From positions 1 to 12,269 of the forward strand of contig JABUTE010000048.1 of the NCBI GenBank assembly GCA_021443825.1: a stretch of DNA of 12,269 nucleotides, written 5' to 3'. Positions within the stretch are counted from its first letter, which is position 1; every line of letters begins with the position of its first letter. Below the pieces are notes generated by a model, which did not search any database, was not told the origin of the DNA, and saw only the letters and a list, made by a program, of their open reading frames with translations. This DNA comes from Bacillota bacterium (GTDB lineage Bacteria; Bacillota; Clostridia; Peptostreptococcales; Anaerovoracaceae). Of the stretch, positions 7,236 through 12,269 are shown piece after piece. The translations under genes and the position numbers were made by a program.

Positions 7236-9248
7236 TCACATGAATGAATAGGGATTGATATCGATGGTCAAAAGCTGGGCAACGCCCGGCTGCTTTGCAT
7301 ATATTCTTTTCAGCTCCAGCACCACCTCGCTGACCGGATGGCGCTTTTGTGCAGGCGCCTTGATCAGGATCTGCCAGCGAAACAGCCCGCCCTGCTTCAC
7401 CAGGCCCGGCGACACCGGCCCCAGCACAGCAGCTTCTTCGCCCAGCTTTTTGCGAAGCCATTGGGCGCACCGATTGGCAGAGCGCTGAGCCTTTTCGTCG
7501 TCTTCATCGGATACGATCAGCTGGTAGAGATAGCTGAAGGGGGGATACATGACCGCCTCCCGAAGCGCGATCTCGTGGCGGTAAAAGCCCAGGTAATCCT
7601 GCCCTGCGGCCGCCATAACAGCTTTATTTTCCGGGCTGCAGGTCTGGATGATGACCTCGCCCTGCTCATCGCCTCTGCCGGCCCGGCCGGCGGCCTGGGT
7701 CAGCAGCTGAAAGGTTCGCTCGGCGCTGCGAAAATCGGGAATATTTAAGGTGATATCGGCAGATATGATGCCCACCAGGCCTACATTGGCAAAATCCAGC
7801 CCCTTGGCGACCAGCTGGGTGCCGATGAGAATGTCGGTCTTGCCGCTGCCGAACCGCTTCAGCAGGCTTTCCAGGCTGCCTTTTTTGCTGACGGTATCCA
7901 GATCGACCCGCTCGATGACCGCCTGCGGAAAGAGCTCTGCGCACTTTTCCTGCACCTGCTCGGTGCCCATGCCGTAAAGCCCCAGAGACCTTCCGCCGCA
8001 CTGGGGGCAGATCTGAGGCACGGGGGCGCGCCGTCCGCAATAATGGCACTCGCAGGCCTTTTTGCTTTTATGATAGGTCATGGAAATGCCGCATTCCGGG
8101 CATTGGATCACAAAGCCGCACTCTCTGCACGACACGTAGCTGCTGTAGCCTCTGCGGTTGAGAAACAGGATCACCTGCTTTTTCTGCTCCAGACAGCTTT
8201 GCATTCGGGCCGCCAGTTCTCTTGAAAAAGGAGAACGGTTTCCCGCCTTCAGCTCGGCGGTCATATCGACGATCCTTACATGGGGCAGCGGGGTATCGTT
8301 ATAGCGGCTCTTCAGAGTCAGGATCTCAAACAGGCCCTGCTCTGCCCGGTAGTAATCGCTGACCGAAGGGGTGGCGCTTCCCAGCACCAGCACGGCTCCG
8401 TTGGCCTGCGCCCTTCTGGTCGCCAGCTCGACCGTATCGTATTTCGGGCTCTTATCGCTCTTATAGGAGGTCTCATGCTCCTCGTCTAAAACGATGAGGC
8501 CGATATCCTGAAACGGCGCGAAAATAGCAGAACGGGCGCCGATGACCAGTCTTGCCTCGCCGCTTCGGATCCGCTGATATTCGGCGGCACGCTGGGCCGC
8601 TGTCAGCCGGCTGTGAAGCACGGCCACCGCCTCTTTGCCGAAACGGTTCATGAACCGGGCGACCGTCTGAGGCGTGAGGGAGATCTCGGGAACCAGGATG
8701 ATGCCCTGCCGTCCCATCGCCGCGGTTTTTTCCATGGCCTGCAGATAGACCTCTGTTTTTCCGGAGCCGGTTACGCCGAAAAGAAGAAAGGTCTTTGCTG
8801 CCTTTTTTTCGAGAGCTCTCTCGATCTGCTGCAGGGCATCCGCCTGAGGTTCGTTCAGCTCCTTGGCCGTATCCGGCGTCAGCGGAAGGTCTTTGAAGGG
8901 ATCCTTCGCCCTGCCGCTGGGAGACAAGGCCGTGGGAAGAAAGCATTTGACTGCTTCGATGTAGCGGCAAAGATATCTTCGGTGCATCCAAAGAGCCGTA
9001 TCCATCGCTTCTTCGGTAAGAGAAAAGGCCTCTGCGGGAGGAAGGGCCGTTTTGATCTTCTCGATGGGAATGTCTGCCGGAGGCTCCTGCAGAACGGCAG
9101 CCACATAGCCGTTCAATTGCTTATTGTACCGTCCGAAGGGAACCCGCACCAGATCACCTTTTTTGATGGAGGGATCGGTGCAGCCATAGGTATACAGCTC
9201 ATCGGTGGCATTGGTATTGTTGTCGACGATCACGCTGAGATAGATCAT
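7236..9248 (-). CDS. priA: Primosomal protein N' (replication restart helicase PriA), apparently without the winged-helix domain
   Basis: PriA recognises stalled or repaired forks and reloads the replicative helicase. An N-terminal 3' DNA-binding domain spans about 1-108 (VRVPFGRYNKQLNGYV at 34-49). The helicase core has Walker A GVTGSGKTE (158-166), PEISLTPQ (187-194), HSRL (212-215), DEEH (255-258), GSATPS (290-295) and QAAGRAGRG (518-526). Eight zinc-binding cysteines sit between the lobes: 374, 377, 383, 386, 401, 404, 414 and 417. The C-terminal domain is present. At 670 residues it is shorter than E. coli PriA (732) or B. subtilis PriA (about 805). Only about 20 residues (109-130) separate the 3'BD from LNEPQADAL at the start of the helicase, where other PriA proteins hold a winged-helix domain. 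Its start shares ATGA with the queH stop, so the two are translationally coupled. Confidence 0.96.
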   Translation of the reverse strand: MIYLSVIVDNNTNATDELYTYGCTDPSIKKGDLVRVPFGRYNKQLNGYVAAVLQEPPADIPIEKIKTALPPAEAFSLTEEAMDTALWMHRRYLCRYIEAVKCFLPTALSPSGRAKDPFKDLPLTPDTAKELNEPQADALQQIERALEKKAAKTFLLFGVTGSGKTEVYLQAMEKTAAMGRQGIILVPEISLTPQTVARFMNRFGKEAVAVLHSRLTAAQRAAEYQRIRSGEARLVIGARSAIFAPFQDIGLIVLDEEHETSYKSDKSPKYDTVELATRRAQANGAVLVLGSATPSVSDYYRAEQGLFEILTLKSRYNDTPLPHVRIVDMTAELKAGNRSPFSRELAARMQSCLEQKKQVILFLNRRGYSSYVSCRECGFVIQCPECGISMTYHKSKKACECHYCGRRAPVPQICPQCGGRSLGLYGMGTEQVQEKCAELFPQAVIERVDLDTVSKKGSLESLLKRFGSGKTDILIGTQLVAKGLDFANVGLVGIISADITLNIPDFRSAERTFQLLTQAAGRAGRGDEQGEVIIQTCSPENKAVMAAAGQDYLGFYRHEIALREAVMYPPFSYLYQLIVSDEDDEKAQRSANRCAQWLRKKLGEEAAVLGPVSPGLVKQGGLFRWQILIKAPAQKRHPVSEVVLELKRIYAKQPGVAQLLTIDINPYSFM

Positions 9249-9832
9249 TTGGCATCACGCTTCGAAAAGATACAGCCGCAGTAATTCTGGCGATACAGAC
9301 CGTATTGCCGGGAAAGCTCGATGGAACGGAAATAGCCGTTCTTCTTCTTATAATTGCCCGCCTGGTAAGGAACGCCCTCCGCAGCGGAAGCCGCCTCGCC
9401 GGCGGCCTTCAGCAGCTCGTAGTTCTTATGGGAGCTGACCGAAAGGGTGGAATCAAAGCAGTCAAAGCACTGCTCCTTCGCTACCCGGGCCGCCTCGCCC
9501 ATGCGAAGGGCAAAGCATTGCACGCAGCGAAGGCCTCCTTCCGGCTCTGCCTCCAGGCCTTTTGCGGCAGCAAAAAACTCCCGGGGGTCATAGCGGCCTT
9601 CGATCAGCTCGCAATGAACGCCGGTATCCTGTTCGAACTGCAGCAGAAACCGCTTTTCTTCTTCCAGCCTCTTAGCATACTCTTCCGGCTCCGTGATATT
9701 GGGATTGAAGAATAAGACCGTAATATCGTAATCCTCAGCAAGGCGCTCGATGACCGCCGTAGAGCACGGACCGCAGCAGCTGTGCAGCAAGATTCTTTTT
9801 TTCGTTTTCTCATGATCGGGTTGGTGATTCAT
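9245..9832 (-). CDS. queH: Epoxyqueuosine reductase QueH
   Basis: QueH (formerly DUF208) catalyses the last step of queuosine synthesis, reducing epoxyqueuosine to queuosine in the anticodon of GUN-decoding tRNAs. It replaces the unrelated cobalamin enzyme QueG in many Firmicutes. The diagnostic cysteines are all present: Cys19-Cys20 in LLHSCCGPCS, Cys103 and Cys106 in LRCVQC, and Cys185 and Cys187 in NYCGC. Published work on the family links them to a 4Fe-4S cluster and an additional metal. Further motifs are FFNPNI (41-46), EGRYDP (78-83) and STLSVSSHKN (128-137). At 195 residues it is of normal size. The first ATG has no Shine-Dalgarno sequence and lies eight bases after a TATAAT, whose TAA is an in-frame stop, so no earlier start is possible. 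It heads the priA operon and follows the Fe-S assembly genes. Confidence 0.95.
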   Translation of the reverse strand: MNHQPDHEKTKKRILLHSCCGPCSTAVIERLAEDYDITVLFFNPNITEPEEYAKRLEEEKRFLLQFEQDTGVHCELIEGRYDPREFFAAAKGLEAEPEGGLRCVQCFALRMGEAARVAKEQCFDCFDSTLSVSSHKNYELLKAAGEAASAAEGVPYQAGNYKKKNGYFRSIELSRQYGLYRQNYCGCIFSKRDAK

Positions 9833-9840
9833 AACGATAA

Positions 9841-9849
9841 ATTATACCA
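9841..9849 (-). promoter_or_regulatory. Extended -10 promoter of the queH-priA operon
   Basis: The minus strand reads TGG followed by TATAAT, a consensus -10 with the TGn extension. No good -35 is found 16 to 18 bases upstream, which the extended -10 can compensate for. The element lies just downstream of the nifU terminator. The expected transcript start falls within a few bases of the queH ATG at 9832, so the message would have almost no leader. This is inferred from sequence only. Confidence 0.65.
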
Positions 9850-9873
9850 TGGATCGCCCCTGTATGCACATAC

Positions 9874-9906
9874 AAAAAGCCCCGTCATTCACGTAAATGA
9901 CAGGGC
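9874..9906 (-). terminator. Rho-independent terminator after nifS-nifU
   Basis: On the minus strand an 11-base-pair stem (GCCCTGTCATT with AATGACGGGGC, one G-U pair) encloses a six-base loop and is followed by five T. It begins 23 bases after the nifU stop codon. The plus strand would have a C-A mismatch in the stem, so the minus-strand orientation is favoured. It separates the Fe-S unit from the queH operon. Confidence 0.9.
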
Positions 9907-9929
9907 AGGTACCTTCACAGGAGATGGTG

Positions 9930-10379
9930 TTATACCATCCGGACGCCTTCTTCGTTTTCGTCTTCCTCTTCGTCGAAGGCGGGGAAGAGAGCCGGATCGT
10001 AAGCGATGCCGTTCTGATCGTAGTAATCCTTGATGGCGGAGCGGATCGCCTCTTCGGCAAGAACCGAGCAGTGGAGCTTATGAGCAGGAAGACCGCCCAA
10101 AGCGGCGACCACCTGTGCGTTGGTAACAGCCAATGCTTCTTCTACCGTTTTTCCCATGACCAGCTCGGTGGCCATGGAGGAAGATGCGATGGCGCTGGCG
10201 CAGCCGAAGGTCTCGAATTTAACATCTTTAATGATGTTGTCTTCGATCTTCAGATAGATCTTCATGATGTCGCCGCACTTCGCGTTGCCGACCTCACCGA
10301 CACCGGAGGGGTTCTCGATGGAGCCCACATTGCTGGGAGTCATAAAATGCTTCATTACGATATCAGTATAAAGTGCCAT
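9930..10379 (-). CDS. nifU: Fe-S cluster assembly scaffold protein, NifU/IscU family
   Basis: This scaffold receives sulfur from NifS, assembles an Fe-S cluster and passes it to target proteins. The three conserved ligand cysteines are present: Cys35 in GNAKCGD with Asp37, Cys60 in FGCASAIASSS, and Cys104 in KLHCSVLAEEA next to His103. It is a single IscU-like domain (about 1-125), not the longer three-domain NifU of nitrogen fixers. After it comes a tail with an acidic run (136-144, FDEEEDENEE region), which I cannot assign a role. GAGGTGA lies seven bases before the ATG, 19 bases after the nifS stop. It is the last gene before the terminator. In many clostridia mnmA follows nifU, but here the next gene is queH in a separate unit. 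Confidence 0.95.
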   Translation of the reverse strand: MALYTDIVMKHFMTPSNVGSIENPSGVGEVGNAKCGDIMKIYLKIEDNIIKDVKFETFGCASAIASSSMATELVMGKTVEEALAVTNAQVVAALGGLPAHKLHCSVLAEEAIRSAIKDYYDQNGIAYDPALFPAFDEEEDENEEGVRMV

Positions 10380-10398
10380 AGTGTTTCACCTCTGTATA

Positions 10399-11586
10399 TT
10401 AAAGAATAAACTGCTTCTTGCCGCTCTCAAGATCTTTCCATACGGGAGAGATGCTTCTCAGATAAGCGACGATGCCGGGAAGCTCTGCCAGAATATAATC
10501 GACCTCTTCTTCGGTGTTCCACTCGCAAAGAGAAAGACGCAGGGAGCCGTGGGCGACCTCGTGGGGTCTTCCGATGGCCAGCAGAACGTGGCTGGGATCA
10601 AGAGATCCGCTGGTGCAGGCGCTTCCCGAAGAAGCGCAGATGCCCTTGGCATCCAGCATCAGCAGAAGGCTCTCGCCTTCGATGCCTTCAAAGCAGACAT
10701 TGACATTGCCTGCAAGACGGTTGACCGGGTCTCCGTTAAGGGCGCAGTGGGGGATCTGCAGAATGCCCTCGATCAGCTTATCGCGCAGCGCAGTGACCTT
10801 TGCCGCATTTTCGTCGATATGATCGCAGCATTCCTTTAATGCGGCAGCCAGGCTGACGATGCCGGCGACGTTTTCGGTGCCGCCTCTCTTGCCCCGTTCC
10901 TGCGCACCGCCCTCGATCACATTGACGAGGGGAATGCCCTTGCGCGCATACAAGGCGCCGACGCCCTTGGGGCCGTGGAACTTGTGGGCGGCCAGCGACA
11001 GCATGTCGATGTTCATATCCTTGACGTCGATGTGCAGATGACCTGCGGCCTGGACCGCATCGGTATGGAAGAGAACACCCTTTTCTTTGCAGACGGCACC
11101 GATCTCTTTGATGGGAAGGATGGAGCCGATCTCGTTGTTGGCAAACATGACGGTCACCAGGCAGGTATCGGGCCGAATGGCGTCTGCCACCTGCTGCGCC
11201 GTGATATTGCCCAGGGTGCCGACGGGCAGAAGCTCGATCTCAAAGCCTTCTTTTTCAAGCTTTTTAAGGGTATGAAGAACGGCGTGGTGCTCGTAAGCAG
11301 TAGAGATGATGTGCTTTTTGCCCTTGCGCTGGCCGATGCGGGCTGCGGTGATGATGGCCTGATTGTCGGCCTCGCTGCCGCCCCCGGTGAAGGTGATCTC
11401 TCTTGCCTCAGCGCCGATGCACCCGGCAACGGTCTGGCGGGCGTTCATCATGGCTTCTGCCGCCTTCTGGCCGACGCTGTGAAGGCTGGAAGGATTTCCG
11501 AAGAATTCCTGCATATATGGGATCATGGCAGCAACGGCGGTATCGCTCATTCTGGTCGTCGCTGCATTATCTGCATAAACATACAT
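10399..11586 (-). CDS. nifS: Cysteine desulfurase, NifS/IscS family
   Basis: This PLP enzyme takes sulfur from L-cysteine as a persulfide on its active-site cysteine and hands it to the NifU scaffold or to tRNA thiolation enzymes. Recognisable parts are YADNAATT (4-11), FFGNPSS (28-34), FTGGGSEADN (66-75), the EHHAV motif (99-103) with the PLP-stacking His, HTDAVQA (174-180), the PLP Schiff-base Lys202 in AAHKFHGPKG, RGGTEN (234-239), and the catalytic Cys324 in SSGSACTSG. Its length of 395 residues and the Cys loop place it in group I, near IscS/NifS. The start ATG follows AAAGAGG at about nine bases. It has its own predicted promoter with two putative IscR operators, 97 bases from iscR, and leads into nifU. 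Confidence 0.97.
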   Translation of the reverse strand: MYVYADNAATTRMSDTAVAAMIPYMQEFFGNPSSLHSVGQKAAEAMMNARQTVAGCIGAEAREITFTGGGSEADNQAIITAARIGQRKGKKHIISTAYEHHAVLHTLKKLEKEGFEIELLPVGTLGNITAQQVADAIRPDTCLVTVMFANNEIGSILPIKEIGAVCKEKGVLFHTDAVQAAGHLHIDVKDMNIDMLSLAAHKFHGPKGVGALYARKGIPLVNVIEGGAQERGKRGGTENVAGIVSLAAALKECCDHIDENAAKVTALRDKLIEGILQIPHCALNGDPVNRLAGNVNVCFEGIEGESLLLMLDAKGICASSGSACTSGSLDPSHVLLAIGRPHEVAHGSLRLSLCEWNTEEEVDYILAELPGIVAYLRSISPVWKDLESGKKQFIL

Positions 11587-11604
11587 AATAAATAACCTCT
11601 TTCT

Positions 11605-11631
11605 TTAAACATACTTGATCGCTATGTTTAA
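11605..11631. promoter_or_regulatory. Inverted repeat in the nifS leader, putative IscR operator (site C)
   Basis: Perfect nine-base arms TTAAACATA and TATGTTTAA are separated by nine bases. Written as half-sites it is TAAACA-N13-TGTTTA, the same geometry as the two neighbouring sites, and it shares the arm CTATGTTTA with site A. It lies between the predicted nifS transcript start (near 11635) and the nifS Shine-Dalgarno. Bound protein there would block early elongation. It could also act as an AT-rich RNA hairpin next to the ribosome site. Confidence 0.65.
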
Positions 11632-11641
11632 TTGCATTCCT

Positions 11642-11669
11642 ATCATATCATTAAAACCTATATTGTCAA
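11642..11669 (-). promoter_or_regulatory. Predicted nifS-nifU promoter
   Basis: The minus strand has a consensus -35 TTGACA (11669..11664), a 16-base spacer, and a -10 TATGAT (11647..11642) carrying the TGn extension. Transcription should start near 11635, giving a leader of about 49 bases. The -35 is wholly inside inverted repeat site B, so a bound repressor would exclude RNA polymerase. Confidence 0.8.
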
Positions 11670-11677
11670 TAGGTTTT
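11653..11677. promoter_or_regulatory. Inverted repeat over the nifS -35, putative IscR operator (site B)
   Basis: Perfect nine-base arms AAAACCTAT and ATAGGTTTT flank seven bases. The half-sites AAAACC-N13-GGTTTT have the same CC-N13-GG spacing that I recall for the type 2 IscR sites of E. coli. It begins seven bases after the iscR stop and covers the -35 of the nifS promoter, which suggests repression. The protein that binds is inferred from the adjacent iscR. Confidence 0.75.
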
Positions 11678-11683
11678 TAAGGA

Positions 11684-12124
11684 TCACCGGATACAGCCGC
11701 CGGGGCATGGGTTCTCACCCTGCATGGCTGCCAGCTGCGACAGCTTGATGCTGTCAAGATACTCGTTGATCATGGCATCCAGCCCCTCCCAGATGGGCAG
11801 GGTGGCGCAGTCGCCGGCCCGGGGGCAAAGATTTTCTTCTTCTTCTAAGCAGGATACCGGCGCAAGAGAGCCTTCCGTAAGGCGGAGCACCTCTCCCACC
11901 GAATATTCCTCCAACGGACGGGCAAGGCTGTAGCCGCCGCCCTTTCCCCGCACACCGCTTACCATGCCCGACTTGACCAGCAAAGAAACGATGCTTTCCA
12001 GATATTTTTCCGAAATGCCCTGCTTTGCCGCGATCATGGGCAATGGCACATGGGTCTGGTTATCGTAGCGGCCCAGCTCCAGCAAAATGCGAAGCGCATA
12101 GCGGCCTTTGGTTGATACAAGCAT
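11684..12124 (-). CDS. iscR: Rrf2-family transcriptional regulator, IscR type
   Basis: IscR controls Fe-S assembly genes according to cluster supply. The frame is open further upstream, but that part would run into the promoter and terminator. The ATG at 12124 follows GGAGGT closely and gives MLVSTKGRYALRIL, the typical Rrf2 beginning, with a product of 146 residues. The winged helix-turn-helix covers about 1-70, with ISEKYLESIV (37-46) as recognition region and the wing GKGGGYSLARP (60-70). The cluster ligands are likely Cys92, Cys100 and Cys106, with spacing C-x7-C-x5-C; E. coli IscR has C-x5-C-x5-C. An extra Cys140-x3-Cys144 (CPGGC) ends the protein. Genes behind it are nifS and nifU, which supports IscR over other Rrf2 members such as CymR, although CymR proteins usually lack the three cysteines. 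Confidence 0.93.
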   Translation of the reverse strand: MLVSTKGRYALRILLELGRYDNQTHVPLPMIAAKQGISEKYLESIVSLLVKSGMVSGVRGKGGGYSLARPLEEYSVGEVLRLTEGSLAPVSCLEEEENLCPRAGDCATLPIWEGLDAMINEYLDSIKLSQLAAMQGENPCPGGCIR

Positions 12125-12128
12125 ATTG

Positions 12129-12134
12129 ACCTCC
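12129..12134 (-). promoter_or_regulatory. Ribosome binding site fixing the iscR start
   Basis: The minus strand reads GGAGGT, four bases before the ATG at 12124. It supports this start over an upstream in-frame ATG at 12244, which lies within the tRNA gene and would add 40 residues unlike any Rrf2 protein. Confidence 0.9.
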
Positions 12135-12142
12135 AAAACTCT

Positions 12143-12167
12143 AAAACCCATCATAGCACTATGTTTA
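12143..12167. promoter_or_regulatory. Inverted repeat over the iscR -10, putative IscR operator (site A)
   Basis: Half-sites AAAACC-N13-TGTTTA (plus strand) have the same spacing as sites B and C. The arms are imperfect, but the left half equals the AAAACC of site B and the right half the CTATGTTTA of site C. It covers the -10 of the iscR promoter, consistent with autoregulation. Inferred from sequence similarity among the three sites. Confidence 0.6.
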
Positions 12168-12178
12168 TATAAATGCAA
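12150..12178 (-). promoter_or_regulatory. Predicted iscR promoter
   Basis: The minus strand has TTGCAT as a partial -35 (12178..12173), a 17-base spacer, and -10 TATGAT (12155..12150) with a TGn extension. Transcription would start near 12143, leaving a leader of about 19 bases that contains the ribosome site. It lies directly after the tRNA terminator. Confidence 0.75.
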
Positions 12179-12180
12179 AG

Positions 12181-12211
12181 AAAAAACCTGAAACACAGTT
12201 TCAGGTTTTTT
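12181..12211 (-). terminator. Palindromic terminator after tRNA-Phe
   Basis: A perfect 14-base-pair stem (AAAAAACCTGAAAC and GTTTCAGGTTTTTT) has a three-base loop. It begins one base after the CCA end of the tRNA gene on the minus strand and ends in a T-run. Because A-runs and T-runs flank both sides, it could work in both directions, although no plus-strand gene approaches it here. Confidence 0.9.
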
Positions 12212-12269
12212 TGGTGCCCAGAACCGGAATCGAACCAGTGACACGGGGATTTTCAGTCCCCTGCTCTAC
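12212..12269 (-). tRNA. tRNA-Phe (GAA), 5' part outside the window
   Basis: The 3' 58 bases of a tRNA are present, cut by the window edge. They include the end of the D arm (GTAGAGC), the anticodon stem GGGGA/TCCCC with loop CTGAAAA (anticodon GAA, complement at 12252-12254), a five-base variable loop, the T arm ACTGG-TTCGATT-CCGGT with one G-T pair, the acceptor 3' strand TCTGGGC, discriminator A, and an encoded CCA. The missing 5' acceptor strand should read GCCCAGA. Confidence 0.95.

Noticed and set aside
12125..12244. Longer N-terminus for iscR, to an ATG at 12244
   Set aside because: It would run through the tRNA-Phe gene, the terminator and the promoter; GGAGGT before 12124 and Rrf2 homology fix the start.
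12181..12269. tRNA 3' end as an integration (att) site
   Set aside because: No integrase, phage gene or repeated tRNA fragment is present in the window; the palindrome is an ordinary terminator.

Overview
The window is chromosomal housekeeping DNA from a low-copy, moderately GC-rich Firmicute. It most likely comes from the class Clostridia, perhaps a gut-type Lachnospiraceae or Oscillospiraceae lineage. The evidence is a PASTA-domain kinase with its PP2C phosphatase, an IscR-NifS-NifU type Fe-S assembly locus, QueH in place of QueG, strong GGAGG ribosome sites, and the Firmicute gene order priA-def-fmt-rsmB-stp-prkC-rsgA-rpe. The taxon is inferred from gene content and order; no marker gene settles it. 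Every gene reads leftward on the minus strand. The long plus-strand open frames are antisense shadows.

Read in the direction of transcription, from high to low coordinates, the window opens with the 3' part of a tRNA-Phe(GAA) and a strong palindromic terminator (12181-12269). Next come iscR and, behind its own promoter, nifS-nifU (9930-12124). This unit makes Fe-S clusters: NifS supplies sulfur from cysteine, NifU is the scaffold, and IscR is the cluster-sensing regulator. Three related inverted repeats, each with two half-sites 13 bases apart, lie on or beside the two promoters. They look like IscR operators. A hairpin terminator closes the unit just after nifU.

The second transcription unit starts immediately after that terminator with an extended -10 element only eight bases from the queH start codon. 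It runs without a clear break through queH, priA, def, fmt, rsmB, stp, prkC, rsgA and rpe (71-9832). Genes overlap by 1 to 7 bases or are separated by at most 33 bases, so it reads as one long operon. It joins tRNA modification (queH), replication restart (priA), formyl-methionine handling for translation (def, fmt), 16S rRNA methylation and 30S maturation (rsmB, rsgA), muropeptide-responsive Ser/Thr phospho-signalling (stp, prkC) and a pentose-phosphate enzyme (rpe).

No mobile element, CRISPR array, prophage or unknown defence-like system is visible. The most useful observations are the three-site IscR operator set, a PriA that appears to lack its winged-helix domain, a possibly leaderless queH, and the absence of rlmN from its usual place between rsmB and stp.
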